A model generated the notes under the pieces. That model had not been told where the DNA came from and did not search any database. It worked only from the letters and a program-made list of their open reading frames with translations. From NCBI GenBank assembly GCA_026392825.1, contig JAPLBF010000007.1:1-64000 (forward strand): a stretch of 64,000 nt of DNA. Direction: 5' to 3'. The translations under genes and the position numbers were made by a program. Numbering within the stretch: position 1 is the stretch's first letter; each line of letters begins with the position of its first letter. Of the stretch, positions 35,501 through 44,261 are shown piece after piece. Source of the stretch: Actinomycetota bacterium. GTDB taxonomy: Bacteria; Actinomycetota; Actinomycetes; Nanopelagicales; Nanopelagicaceae.

Positions 35501-35697
35501 ATTGAATCTGGATCTTGCCCAGAATTTATGCGGCTAACTGCGGCTTCAATTAATACCGACGTTTTTCCGGTGCCAGGACCTCCGGCAATAAATAAAGGAG
35601 TGCCGCGATGTGAAACCGCTTTACTTTGTTGCGGATCGAGCTCCACTGGCGCTGACACAGCAGGGCTGTGCGTTAGCTTGATGGATGGGCTCGTCAT
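32551..35697 (-). CDS. adnA: AdnA-like helicase-nuclease subunit
   Basis: About 1048 residues: SF1 motor with Walker A GGPGTGKTSVL, MVDEFQESDPAQRELL, and a late ILTVHSAKGRQWELV; then a C-terminal nuclease with NVDRIEVDADGNFYVIDFKTG. Cysteines in TECGVKWF and CERCVVKASC have the spacing of the iron-sulfur cluster that staples this nuclease fold in AddB/AdnA proteins. Partner of AdnB, encoded directly downstream. I prefer ATG 35697 (MTSPSIKLTH) to the track start. Confidence 0.92.
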   Translation of the reverse strand: MTSPSIKLTHSPAVSAPVELDPQQSKAVSHRGTPLFIAGGPGTGKTSVLIEAAVSRINSGQDPDSILLLTYGRQRASEMRDAIALRTDSTAHEPLARTFHSLAYSILKMNTGDTYYEPILLSGPEQENFIEQLLQGDVTDGYRKWPTDLHDGEDKKGNPLLTQGFIRELRDLIMRANERGITPDELAERGNSVGEKYWAPAADFWSRYKQVMAIREDAAGDAKMRIDPSELISVTIAYLKSNEPLRAQLQARFKTIMVDEFQESDPAQRELLQLICGSDLVIAYDADSAVGRFRGADPDGLKAEVEKYLAQGAEQITLANSYRSAPEIFEITQSVISQFRAPSVTRKRICTYAEKPALDKAFDLARLRSQSEEAQYIAYHFKRAHLMHGIPYSQMAVILRTAGTQASALRRAFAQVSIPVAGDLEALSANPALVPFILLARVAAGDQPLNLDTCERLLISEFGGADAISLRRIRTALLEARDDATDSRGGTQLLIDAIDKGDIPIEDNASLTRVYELLANARKALRTRDARAEDLLWAIWDNAKTSDNEKLSTAWRNTALRGGNRGAGADRDLDAMIQLFDGAQRFTERFPYSKPSAYLDELARESIVGDIITSQGVRPDVVEILTVHSAKGRQWELVAVAGLQEGVWPNLRQRSSLLGSERLVERERHGDLARLELDVIAASALAEDERRLLHVAVSRARQGLIVTAVQREDDEPSAYFEELDKNSGAVEAPITEVPRPLTTSALVATLRQNLSGQHSDPAAGILKTLSESNIHSANPTNWTGALAISSTEAVVPADGDVQVSPSGAENFTECGVKWFLEKNGGTNGDSTAQILGSAIHEFARIKVEDPGITDADLITKLQSSWSLIDPTDGWVSTTALKRAIKMLERFARYHAASTRTVVGAELNFTIKVGRAEIRGNVDRIEVDADGNFYVIDFKTGKNMIKKEEAKSNLQLACYQLAVALDGFEKKLSGTKSTGAELVYLAKDSVKVTTRQQFIIDQDQVKAKIEEIAEGMGAATFQARINEMCERCVVKASCPIQNEGRAVIQ

Positions 35698-35747
35698 ATG
35701 AGGTATTGAACCCCACACCCCTGACTTTTATTCCAATTACGCTCGAA

Positions 35748-37646
35748 TTAGGAAGTCTGGTTCGCCTTCTTGGCACGTGAGGTCGCGCGGGCGCGCTCAT
35801 CACCATTGAGGGTTACCTTACGGATTCGAACCACCGCTGGAGTTACTTCAACGCATTCATCTTCACGACAGAATTCGAGTGCACCTTCCATATTTAACTT
35901 CTTAGGTGGAATCAATCGCTCTGATTCATCAGTACCTGAGGCGCGCATATTTGTTAACTTCTTTTCGCGCACGCAGTTAACATCCATATCTTCAGAACGT
36001 GAGTTCTCGCCAATAACCATACCTTCGTAAACTTCATCGCCTGGTTCAACGAAGATGCTTCCGCGATCTTGTGTTCCGTAAAGCGCATAAGAAGTAACAG
36101 TGCCGAGACGATCTGAAACAAGTGAACCGGTTCCGCGAGTACGGATATCGCCGTGCCATGCTTCATAACCATCGAAAACGTGGTGTAGCAAACCTGTGCC
36201 ACGAGTTTCAGTTAAGAACTCGGTACGGAAACCAATTAAGCCACGAGATGGAACGCGGTAATCAAGGCGGATCCAACCAGTGCCGTGGTTAACCATTTGT
36301 TCCATACGGCCCTTGCGCAGTGCCATCAACTGGGTAAGTACGCCGAGATATTCTTCAGGGGCATCAATTGTTAAACGCTCCATCGGTTCGTGAACTTTTC
36401 CATCAATCTTCTTGATGACTACTTGTGGCTTTCCAACAGTTAATTCAAAACCTTCGCGCTTCATAATTTCAACTAGAACAGCCAACTGAAGTTCGCCACG
36501 ACCTTGTACTTCCCAAGTATCTGGACGTTCAGTATTTAGCACGCGAAGTGAAACGTTACCGACGAGCTCAGCATCAAGGCGACCCTTTACTTGGCGCGCA
36601 GTTAACTTAGTGCCGCTCTTGCCCGCAAGTGGTGATGTGTTAATACCGATTGTCATAGAAATAGATGGCTCATCAACAATAATCAGCGGCAGCGCGTGTG
36701 GATTTTCAGTATCCGCCAAGGTTTCGCCGAGGGTAATTGTTTCAATTCCGGCAACCGCGATGATGTCGCCAGGATGCGCTTCCAGTGCCGGAACGCGTTC
36801 TAGCGCTTCAGTAATTAAAAGTTCGCTGACCTTAACGCGCTCCATTGTTCCGTCAGTCTTAATCCAAGTTACTTGCTGACCCTTTTTAATTACACCTTCG
36901 CGCACGCGACATAGCGCTAGGCGACCAAGGAATGGTGAAGAGTCAAGGTTTGTAACGTGTGCTTGTAGCGGTGCACCTTCGTGATATTCAGGTGCTGGGA
37001 TTGCAGAGAAAATAGTGTCAAATAAAACATCAAGGTTTTCTTCTACCGGCATTCCACCATCTGCGGGACGTGTAAGAGAAGCGCGACCAGCTTTAGCTGA
37101 TGCGTAAACAACTGGGAAATCAATTTGATCTTCATTGGCATCAAGATCTAAGAAGAGCTCGTATGCCTCATCTACAACTTCGGCGATACGTGAATCGGGA
37201 CGGTCTACTTTGTTGATCAACAAAATAACTGGCAAATTCTTTTGTAGCGCTTTGCGCAATACGAAACGCGTTTGTGGAAGTGGACCTTCTGATGCATCCA
37301 CCAGCAAGATAACGCCATCAACCATTTCTAGTCCGCGCTCTACTTCGCCACCGAAATCAGCGTGGCCAGGTGTATCAATAATGTTAACAATCGTGTCCCC
37401 GCGCTTTACCGCAGTGTTCTTGGCAAGAATCGTGATGCCTTTTTCGCGTTCTAGATCCATTGAATCCATCATGCGATCTTGGCCTTCGCCTTGAACCTTG
37501 TGCGCGGCAAAAGCTCCGGATTGCCACAACATGGCATCAACCAGTGTGGTCTTGCCATGGTCAACGTGAGCGATGATTGCGACGTTACGCAGATTTTCGC
37601 GCTTTTTGATTGGCAGATCTTTTAGATGGGCTTGTTGCTTTGACAA
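35748..37646 (-). CDS. typA: translational GTPase TypA/BipA
   Basis: About 632 residues with translational GTPase motifs AHVDHGKTTLVDAM, DTPGHADFGGEV and NKVDRPD, then EF-G-like domains (PSRGLIGFRTEFLTETRGTG) and the BipA C-terminal domain (EFCREDECVEVTP). It acts on ribosomes in stress and 50S assembly. The start is unclear: both the track start (TTG 37712) and TTG 37646 lack a strong ribosome binding site; I chose the latter because it leaves an N-terminal extension closer to the family norm. It lies upstream of adnA on the same strand, 50 bases away. Confidence 0.93.
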   Translation of the reverse strand: MSKQQAHLKDLPIKKRENLRNVAIIAHVDHGKTTLVDAMLWQSGAFAAHKVQGEGQDRMMDSMDLEREKGITILAKNTAVKRGDTIVNIIDTPGHADFGGEVERGLEMVDGVILLVDASEGPLPQTRFVLRKALQKNLPVILLINKVDRPDSRIAEVVDEAYELFLDLDANEDQIDFPVVYASAKAGRASLTRPADGGMPVEENLDVLFDTIFSAIPAPEYHEGAPLQAHVTNLDSSPFLGRLALCRVREGVIKKGQQVTWIKTDGTMERVKVSELLITEALERVPALEAHPGDIIAVAGIETITLGETLADTENPHALPLIIVDEPSISMTIGINTSPLAGKSGTKLTARQVKGRLDAELVGNVSLRVLNTERPDTWEVQGRGELQLAVLVEIMKREGFELTVGKPQVVIKKIDGKVHEPMERLTIDAPEEYLGVLTQLMALRKGRMEQMVNHGTGWIRLDYRVPSRGLIGFRTEFLTETRGTGLLHHVFDGYEAWHGDIRTRGTGSLVSDRLGTVTSYALYGTQDRGSIFVEPGDEVYEGMVIGENSRSEDMDVNCVREKKLTNMRASGTDESERLIPPKKLNMEGALEFCREDECVEVTPAVVRIRKVTLNGDERARATSRAKKANQTS

Positions 37647-37900
37647 GAGAACTACTTTCGTAAGGAACCCAGTCGGTCTTTTCGACCAGCTGGCTTCTAA
37701 TGGAGGATCCAAAGAAATAGCGGCCCAAAAGGCGCCGCACAGGCCATATCTTACTAAAGCCCGTGGATATGGACTAATTACCCGCTCATAAAGTAAGTAT
37801 TTAGTGGTGATTTACTCCATAGTTTTATTTTCAGGCTCGGTTTAAGATGGCGCATATCAAGGCGAAGGTATTTGTGAATATTGAGCGAGAAGGTAGAAAA

Positions 37901-39253
37901 GTGACTGAAGCAATTAACGATCCCGCAAAGAGCACAGCAATATCTGCAGAAGATCACGAATATGTCTTTCACTCTTGGTCCGCCCAAGGTGCAATAAAGC
38001 CGCTGCCAATTTCGGGCAGCGCGGGTTCTCGATTCTGGGATTACCAAGGCAATACCTATCTAGATTTTTCTTCACAACTGGTCTTCACCAATATCGGACA
38101 TCAACATCCCAAAGTTGTTAAAGCGATTCAGGAACAAGCCGCTGTACTTACAACGATTGCTCCACAACATGCCAGCGAAGTGCGCAACCAAGCAGCACAC
38201 GCAATTGTGGATTTAGCAGGCGGAGATTTCGCTAAAGTATTTTTCACAGCCGCAGGTGCTGATGCAGTTGAAAATGCCATCCGTATGGCGCGTATTCATA
38301 CTCGCAAACATAAAATACTTTCGACTTACCGTTCTTATCACGGCAACACCGGCGCTGCGATAAATGCGACTGGCGATCCGCGCCGTTTTCCAAATGAATT
38401 CGCATTTGGTCACGTTCACTTCTGGGGACCATATCTTTACCGCACAGCGTTCTGGGCCAAGGATGAAGCCCAAGAATGCGCACGCGCCCTTGAGCACTTA
38501 GAACAAACAATTATCTTTGAGGGTCCAAATACCATCGCTGCAATTTTAATTGAATCAATTCCCGGAACCGCTGGAGTGTTAGTTCCACCAAAGGGTTACC
38601 TTGAAGGTGTTCGCGCGCTCTGCGATAAGTACAAGATTCTGTGGATCGCTGATGAAGTAATGGCGGGCTTTGGTCGCACAGGTAAATGGTTTGCTTTCCA
38701 ACATGCTGCTGCAACGCCAGATTTAATTACCTTTGCTAAGGGCGTTACATCTGGATACATCCCACTTGGTGGCGTTGTAATCAGTGCAGAAATCGCACAC
38801 ACCTTTGATGAGCAAGTATTTCCTGGTGGGCTTACATATATGGGACATCCACTTGCTACAGCAACGGCGGTTGCAACTATTCAGGTTATGAAAGATGAAA
38901 AGATGGTTGAGAACGCTGCGGCCATTGGTGAAAAGATTTTGGGACCTGGAATTCACGAGTTGGCAAAGAAACATAAGTTAATTGGTGACATCCGTGGCGT
39001 CGGAGTTTTCTGGGGCGTTGATTTAGTAACTGATCGCGCAACCCGTGCTCCACTTGCACCTTATGGTGGATCAAGCTCGGCAATGAACGAATTAGTTGCT
39101 GCTTGTCGCAAGAATGGACTGATGCCATTTAATAACTTCAATCGCATTCACTTATGCCCACCTTGCAACATCAGTGAAGCAGATGCCAAGTTGGGGCTAG
39201 AAATTATTGATAAATCACTTGGAGAAGTTGCTCAGCATTACACCGGCGCTTAG
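37901..39253 (+). CDS. class III aminotransferase (PLP-dependent)
   Basis: About 450 residues, fold-type I class III: FTNIGHQHPKVVKAI, FFTAAGADAVENAIRMAR (phosphate binding), IADEVMAGFGRTG, the PLP lysine in TFAKGVTSGYIPLGG and a C-terminal RIHLCPPCNIS. Closest recall is the aspartate-aminotransferase-family set that uses beta-alanine, taurine or polyamines with pyruvate; the amine donor cannot be decided. GTG 37901 with AGAAGG eight bases upstream is preferred over the track start at 37847. It stands alone on the plus strand and overlaps ychF convergently by 4 bases. Confidence 0.87.
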   Translation: MTEAINDPAKSTAISAEDHEYVFHSWSAQGAIKPLPISGSAGSRFWDYQGNTYLDFSSQLVFTNIGHQHPKVVKAIQEQAAVLTTIAPQHASEVRNQAAHAIVDLAGGDFAKVFFTAAGADAVENAIRMARIHTRKHKILSTYRSYHGNTGAAINATGDPRRFPNEFAFGHVHFWGPYLYRTAFWAKDEAQECARALEHLEQTIIFEGPNTIAAILIESIPGTAGVLVPPKGYLEGVRALCDKYKILWIADEVMAGFGRTGKWFAFQHAAATPDLITFAKGVTSGYIPLGGVVISAEIAHTFDEQVFPGGLTYMGHPLATATAVATIQVMKDEKMVENAAAIGEKILGPGIHELAKKHKLIGDIRGVGVFWGVDLVTDRATRAPLAPYGGSSSAMNELVAACRKNGLMPFNNFNRIHLCPPCNISEADAKLGLEIIDKSLGEVAQHYTGA

Positions 39254-40323
39254 ACGTTAAATCTAAACTCCACAACATCGCCATCGGCCATTACGTACTC
39301 TTTACCTTCCATACGTACTTTGCCTTTTGCTTTCGCTTCCGCCATTGATCCACATTCAATCAAATCGGTGAAGCTAACAATTTCGGCTTTAATAAAACCT
39401 TTTTGAAAATCGGTGTGAATCACGCCAGCGGCCATCGGTGCGGTGTCACCTTTATGAATTGTCCAAGCGCGCGCTTCTTTTGGACCGGCCGTTAAATAAG
39501 TCTGCAAGCCAAGCACGCTAAAACCGACGCGGGCTAAAGTTGCAAGTCCTGGTTCTTTTAACCCAATTGATTGCAAGAGTTCAAGGGCATCTTCATCACT
39601 TAACTCAGCAAGTTCGGCCTCAGTCTTGGCATCTAGAAAGATTGCCTCGGCTGGTGCGACTAATTCAGCAAGCTTCTTACGAAGATCACCATCATTTAAT
39701 TCGGCAGCATCGACGTTAAATACATACAAGAATGGCTTGGCAGTTAACAAGTGAAGTTCACGCAAAAGTTCTAGATCTAAACCAGATGACGAAAGTGGTT
39801 TACCGCTTTGCAAGTGCGCTTCCGCTTTTTTAACCGCTTCCACAACACTTGCCGTTTCCTTATTGATGCGCGCTTCTTTTTCTAACCGCGGCAGCGCTTT
39901 CTCAATGGTCTGTAAATCCGCGAGCGCGAGTTCGGTATTAATCGTCTCCATATCGCTGCTGGGATCAATTCGTCCATCAACGTGCACGACATCGCCATCG
40001 GTGAAGACGCGAATTACTTGGCAGATCGCATCAGTCTCACGAATATTTGCTAAGAATTTATTTCCAAGGCCAGCACCTTCGGATGCGCCTTTAACGATTC
40101 CGGCGATATCAACAAATGAGAGTGCGGCGGGGAGAAGTTTTTCTGAGCTAAAAATTTGCGCGAGCTTTGCCAGGCGCTCATCAGGTACACCGACTACGCC
40201 GACATTGGGTTCAATCGTTGCGAAGGGGTAATTAGCGGCTAGGACGTTATTTTTGGTGAGCGCATTAAAAAGGGTCGACTTTCCGACGTTGGGCAGGCCG
40301 ACGATTCCAATTGAGAGGCTCAT
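39250..40323 (-). CDS. ychF: redox-regulated ATPase/GTPase YchF (OLA1)
   Basis: 357 residues: GIVGLPNVGKSTLFNAL (P-loop), FVDIAGIVKGASEGAGLGNKFL (G3), YVFNVDAAEL in the place of NKxD, which is why YchF prefers ATP, and the C-terminal TGS domain (FIKAEIVSFTDLIECGS). Ribosome-associated, implicated in oxidative stress responses. Start ATG 40323, nine bases after TAGGCT on the minus strand. Confidence 0.96.
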   Translation of the reverse strand: MSLSIGIVGLPNVGKSTLFNALTKNNVLAANYPFATIEPNVGVVGVPDERLAKLAQIFSSEKLLPAALSFVDIAGIVKGASEGAGLGNKFLANIRETDAICQVIRVFTDGDVVHVDGRIDPSSDMETINTELALADLQTIEKALPRLEKEARINKETASVVEAVKKAEAHLQSGKPLSSSGLDLELLRELHLLTAKPFLYVFNVDAAELNDGDLRKKLAELVAPAEAIFLDAKTEAELAELSDEDALELLQSIGLKEPGLATLARVGFSVLGLQTYLTAGPKEARAWTIHKGDTAPMAAGVIHTDFQKGFIKAEIVSFTDLIECGSMAEAKAKGKVRMEGKEYVMADGDVVEFRFNV

Positions 40324-40374
40324 AGGAAGCAGAGCCTACGCGTGATTGTCAGTGCTTCCTGCCACGATAGGGCC

Positions 40375-41544
40375 ATGTCAAGCACAGTAGTGGCCATTCT
40401 TACACTCGCCATCGGGCTCTTAATCGGTATCGCCCTCGGTTATTTAATCGCCGGTCGACGCACATCCACCGATGGCGCATCCGCCGCAGAGTTTGTATCC
40501 GTGCGCGCAGAACGTGATCTCTATAAATCCGAACGCGATAACGCAATGGCTGGTTCCAAACTTGCGACCGAAGTTGAAGCGATGAAAACGTCAATGGAGA
40601 AATTGCAGAAAGAAGCAGCCGATGCCGATCGCCGGCGCATCGAAGCTGAATCAGATATCCGCACTCAAGTTCGCGCAATGTCTACCCACAATGAATCACT
40701 TGTTGCGCAAACAAAAGCGATTGCGGGTGCGCTCTCTAATTCACAAACTCGTGGAAAATTTGGCGAAGCGCAATTAGAGTTAATGCTGCAAGGCGCTGGC
40801 CTGCGTAAAGATATTGAGTACACCGCACAGCGTTCCACAACCGATGCTGATTCTTCTGGCATTCCAGATATCACAGTGCATATGCCAGGTGGCACAAAGT
40901 TATTTATTGACTCGAAGTTTCCCTTTGATCGTTTTATCGAAGCGCACGAAGTCGAAGATCCAACAGAGCGCGAGCGTTTATTTACTGAACATAAGAAAGA
41001 TCTCGCCAGCCACGTCGTCACGCTGGCTAAGCGTGGTTATCACGAATCCCAAGATTCGCCAGACTTTGTAATTCTCTTTGTGCCATTTGAATCACTTCTC
41101 ACTGAGGCTCTGCGTATTGACCCGCTCTTCTTAGAGAACGCATTTAAATTAAATGTAACTATTGCTACCCCAACTTCAATGATGGCGCTACTGCGCACGA
41201 TCGGCAATGTTTATTCACGTAACGCTGTTTCACATAACGCCGAAAACATTGCAAAATCTGCTGCGCTATTTATGAAGGATCTCACTCTGCTCCACACTCG
41301 TATCGTCAAAGTCGGCACCGCCATAAACTCACTATCTAAGGCATATGGAGAGCTAATCCCAACCGCGCAGACCACCGTTAAAAAAGCGGCGAAAGATATT
41401 CTTGGCTATGGTGTTTCTGGTGATAAGGCTAAACTTGCGATCGCTTACCCCGATGCGCCAGCAGAAGTGCGTGAGTTAAAAAACAGCGAGATGATCGTTG
41501 ATGAAGATTTTATAGATGCTGAAGAAGTTAAGGATGAAGAATGA
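40375..41544 (+). CDS. rmuC: DNA recombination protein RmuC homologue
   Basis: About 389 residues: an N-terminal membrane helix (VAILTLAIGLLIGIALGYLIAG), a coiled coil (ERDNAMAGSKLATEVEAMKTS), and the RmuC nuclease-like domain with SRGKFGEAQLE-type segment (TRGKFGEAQLELML), GIPDITVHMPGGTKLFIDSKFPFDRF. RmuC limits recombination at inverted repeats. ATG 40375 with GATAGGG upstream is preferred over 40342. Overlaps the following gene by 4 bases. Confidence 0.92.
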   Translation: MSSTVVAILTLAIGLLIGIALGYLIAGRRTSTDGASAAEFVSVRAERDLYKSERDNAMAGSKLATEVEAMKTSMEKLQKEAADADRRRIEAESDIRTQVRAMSTHNESLVAQTKAIAGALSNSQTRGKFGEAQLELMLQGAGLRKDIEYTAQRSTTDADSSGIPDITVHMPGGTKLFIDSKFPFDRFIEAHEVEDPTERERLFTEHKKDLASHVVTLAKRGYHESQDSPDFVILFVPFESLLTEALRIDPLFLENAFKLNVTIATPTSMMALLRTIGNVYSRNAVSHNAENIAKSAALFMKDLTLLHTRIVKVGTAINSLSKAYGELIPTAQTTVKKAAKDILGYGVSGDKAKLAIAYPDAPAEVRELKNSEMIVDEDFIDAEEVKDEE

Positions 41545-41954
41545 GCACATCAGTGCAACCAAAGATAAAGATAAGCGGGCCTGGACTTAAGAAGGAAGGC
41601 GTTGTCGTTCTGCAATCACTCTTTATCGCCTTCTTCACCGGAATCGAACTCTTATTTCGCAGCGGCGCCGGGATCATCAGCGGCTTCATTCTCTGCTTAG
41701 TTCTATTTGGTGGCATCCGCTTTGGACGAAAAGGAACAATATACGTCGCAGTAGTAACTCCTCCATTGGCATTTGCGGCAACGGTGCTTCTCTACCAAAT
41801 ACTCTCTGTTGGATTAAGTCCATCGCGTTTAGGTCTGGAATTCATCGCCTCACTTGCCAGCATTGCACCGTTCCTAATGGCAAGTGCTTTGTACGGCTGG
41901 TTTATATTTCTTAATGAGAAAGCAAAAGAGCGCAAGCCAAAGCCACGCGCTTAA
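41541..41954 (+). CDS. DUF6542-like membrane protein
   Basis: 137 residues with about four hydrophobic helices (SLFIAFFTGIELLF, GIISGFILCLVLFGGI, VAVVTPPLAFAATVLLY, IAPFLMASALYGWFIFL) and a basic C-terminus (KAKERKPKPRA). Small membrane proteins of this kind sit between rmuC and ispH in many Actinobacteria and are called DUF6542. Function is unknown. It overlaps rmuC by 4 bases and abuts ispH convergently with no gap. Confidence 0.75.
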   Translation: MSTSVQPKIKISGPGLKKEGVVVLQSLFIAFFTGIELLFRSGAGIISGFILCLVLFGGIRFGRKGTIYVAVVTPPLAFAATVLLYQILSVGLSPSRLGLEFIASLASIAPFLMASALYGWFIFLNEKAKERKPKPRA

Positions 41955-42908
41955 TTACTTACTAGCGGTCTTTATATCTTTTCGAAGTTCAGGTGGCAAG
42001 GCAAAGAGCAGAGTCTCTTTTGTGGCAGTAACTTCTTGAACATCGCCAAAACCGCGCTCAGCGAGCCAGGCCAGTAAATCACGTACCAATATCTCCGGAA
42101 CTGATGCACCGCTTGTTACTCCAACGCTTTCCACGCCGTTTAGCCAGTTCTCATCTGCTTCTTCTGCATAATCAATTAAGTAAGCGTTGGCAGCGCCATA
42201 TTCCTTTGATACCTCAACTAAACGCACTGAGTTTGATGAGTTAGTAGAACCGACGACTAAGACCAATTCGACTTGAGGCGCAATCTGTTTGATCGCTTCT
42301 TGCCGGTTCTGGGTGGCATAACAAATGTCATCAGATGGTGGATTGGCGATCTCTGGGAAGCGATCTTTTAAAATCGCAACTGACTGCATAGTTTCATCAA
42401 CGCTTAAAGTTGTTTGGGTCAGCCAGACTAATTTCTTTCCTGGAGTCGGCACAATCGTGCGGGCTTCATCTAAACCATCAACAACGCGAACTTTTCCTGG
42501 CGCTTCACCAGCAGTTCCTTCAACTTCTTCGTGGCCGTTGTGGCCAATTAACAAAATTTCGGTTTCATCATCTGCAAAGCGTTTAACTTCATTGTGCACC
42601 TTTGTTACCAGTGGACAAGTTGCATCGATTGTCTTTAAATTTCGGGCAGCGGCTTGTTCGTGAACCGCAGGTGAAACACCGTGCGCTGAAAAGACGACGG
42701 TTGCACCTTCTGGAACTTCATCGGTTTCATTAACAAAGATGACTCCGCGCGCTTCCAGGGTCGAGACCACGTGTTTGTTGTGGACAATCTCCTTGCGCAC
42801 ATAAATCGGGGCGCCGTAGAGCTCGAGTGATTTTTCGACGGTAATGACCGCACGGTCAACGCCTGCACAATATCCGCGCGGGGCGGCCAGGAGAACTCTC
42901 TTACTCAC
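41955..42908 (-). CDS. ispH: 4-hydroxy-3-methylbut-2-enyl diphosphate reductase
   Basis: 317 residues carrying the three iron-sulfur cysteines of IspH ([29 protein letters not shown]), plus [19 protein letters not shown] and VGSTNSSNS. Final enzyme of the MEP isoprenoid pathway, giving IPP and DMAPP. GTG 42908 ([12 protein letters not shown]) is the start; the track start lies inside xseA. The GTG lies 7 bases after TAGACT, indicating a leaderless message; xseA is divergent with 26 bases between starts. Confidence 0.96.
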   Translation of the reverse strand: MSKRVLLAAPRGYCAGVDRAVITVEKSLELYGAPIYVRKEIVHNKHVVSTLEARGVIFVNETDEVPEGATVVFSAHGVSPAVHEQAAARNLKTIDATCPLVTKVHNEVKRFADDETEILLIGHNGHEEVEGTAGEAPGKVRVVDGLDEARTIVPTPGKKLVWLTQTTLSVDETMQSVAILKDRFPEIANPPSDDICYATQNRQEAIKQIAPQVELVLVVGSTNSSNSVRLVEVSKEYGAANAYLIDYAEEADENWLNGVESVGVTSGASVPEILVRDLLAWLAERGFGDVQEVTATKETLLFALPPELRKDIKTASK

Positions 42909-42915
42909 GTGGGTC

Positions 42916-42928
42916 AGTCTATTAGGCT
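42916..42928. promoter_or_regulatory. back-to-back -10 elements for ispH and xseA
   Basis: Within the 26 bases separating the two start codons, TAGACT on the minus strand (42921-42916) ends 7 bases before the ispH GTG and TAGGCT on the plus strand (42923-42928) ends 6 bases before the xseA ATG. Both fit TANNNT and predict transcripts starting at the start codons. There is no room for ribosome binding sites. Confidence 0.55.
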
Positions 42929-42934
42929 CAGACC

Positions 42935-44122
42935 ATGTTCGAAACTTCAAGTGAATCCCCCGCACCAGTCCGGGTGGTCTCTGAGGCGATCAAAGAATAT
43001 GTAGAACGTTTAGGTCCCATTTGGATAGAGGGCGAAATATCAGAGTTAAATGAACGCAGCGGTGGAATGGCATTTATGCGCCTGCGCGATACTTCAGTTG
43101 ATATGAGTCTTTCAGTGATGTGTTATAAAAATGTTTTAGCTGCGGTGCAACCACTGCCGGCAAATGCGCGCGTCGTAATTCACGCAAAGGCATCTTGGTT
43201 TACAAAAAATGGATCGCTCACTATGTCTGCCAAAGAGATTCGCCAAGTTGGAGTTGGCGAATTATTGGCAAGGTTAGAAGCGTTAAAGGGCGTCTTAGCG
43301 GCAGAAGGTTTATTTAGCGCAGATCGTAAAGTTGCGTTGCCAAAGTTGCCGCGCAAAGTAGGTTTGATCTGCGGTCGCAATACTGATGCCGAGAAAGATG
43401 TTGTTGAAAATGCACGACGTCGTTGGCCGGCTGTTGAATTTGAAATCCGTGAAGTTGCGGTGCAAGGAGCGGCGGCAGTTGTCGAAGTATCTGCCGCGCT
43501 GCGCGAGTTAGAAGATATGGATGAAGTTGATGTCATCATCATCACTCGCGGTGGTGGGTCATTTGAAGATTTGCTGCCCTTTAGCGATGAATCACTTGTG
43601 CGCCTTGCCGCAAGTTGTGAAACCCCCATCGTTAGCGCGATCGGCCACGAGAAAGATTCACCGCTCCTTGATTTGGTTGCCGACTATCGCGCATCGACGC
43701 CGACCGATGCCGCAAAACGTGTAGTGCCAGATATCGAGCAAGAGATTTCAGATATAAATAAAATTCGCGACCGCATGTACCGTCGCCTACTTTCGAGCGT
43801 TGAATATGAGTTGAATCAGATTGCGCAATTACGCAATCGCCCAGTGATGAAAGATCCGGGGGTAATGATCAAGGTCCGCAAAGACGAATTAACAGCTCTG
43901 CGCGATCGCTCGCACCGCGGATTTAAAGCCTTGCTCGATATTGAAAAGAAAGAGATTAAAGGCGTTATTGCGCACCTGCGTTCGCTATCTCCGCAATCGA
44001 CTATGGATCGCGGGTATGCCGTGGTTCAAAGCGATGACGGAAAGATTGTGCGCGATGCCACAAAGTTAAAGGCGGGATCTGTGCTGCGCATACGCGCTGC
44101 CAAGGGCGGCCGAAATCGTTGA
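42935..44122 (+). CDS. xseA: exodeoxyribonuclease VII large subunit
   Basis: 395 residues: N-terminal OB-fold ([24 protein letters not shown]), catalytic region with [43 protein letters not shown] and [27 protein letters not shown], then a helical C-terminus ending [19 protein letters not shown]. With XseB it degrades single-stranded DNA. The last codons overlap the xseB frame. Leaderless-type start. Confidence 0.96.
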   Translation: MFETSSESPAPVRVVSEAIKEYVERLGPIWIEGEISELNERSGGMAFMRLRDTSVDMSLSVMCYKNVLAAVQPLPANARVVIHAKASWFTKNGSLTMSAKEIRQVGVGELLARLEALKGVLAAEGLFSADRKVALPKLPRKVGLICGRNTDAEKDVVENARRRWPAVEFEIREVAVQGAAAVVEVSAALRELEDMDEVDVIIITRGGGSFEDLLPFSDESLVRLAASCETPIVSAIGHEKDSPLLDLVADYRASTPTDAAKRVVPDIEQEISDINKIRDRMYRRLLSSVEYELNQIAQLRNRPVMKDPGVMIKVRKDELTALRDRSHRGFKALLDIEKKEIKGVIAHLRSLSPQSTMDRGYAVVQSDDGKIVRDATKLKAGSVLRIRAAKGGRNR

Positions 44123-44261
44123 ATCACTCGAAGATGGCAGCGCAACGCTGGAGGAATCGCTAAAGCTCTGGGAGCGCGGCGAAGAGTTAGCCAAGATCTG
44201 CCAAGAATGGTTAGACGGGGCTAAGAAGAAGTTAGATGCCGCAAAGAAACCAGCCGAATAA
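44079..44261 (+). CDS. xseB: exodeoxyribonuclease VII small subunit, no canonical start codon
   Basis: Absent from the ORF track because no ATG, GTG or TTG exists in this frame. The frame encodes [20 protein letters not shown], then [13 protein letters not shown], an unmistakable XseB helical pair. It is open only from 44070, after TAA at 44067-44069; homology reaches back to about 44097 ([12 protein letters not shown]). Candidate starts are CTG 44079, CTG 44097, or ATC 44115, which has AAGGGCGG six bases before it. The frame is +1 relative to xseA, whose TGA lies inside it at 44120-44122. It ends in TAATG overlapping the fumarase start. A product of 48-60 residues is shorter than the usual 75-80. 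Confidence 0.75.
   Translation: MCCAYALPRAAEIVESLEDGSATLEESLKLWERGEELAKICQEWLDGAKKKLDAAKKPAE

Noticed and set aside
44100-44130. prfB-like +1 frameshift joining xseA to xseB
   Set aside because: The SD-like AAGGGCGG lies about seven bases from CGT TGA instead of three, and Arg-tRNA re-pairing on GTT would be poor; kept only as an alternative.
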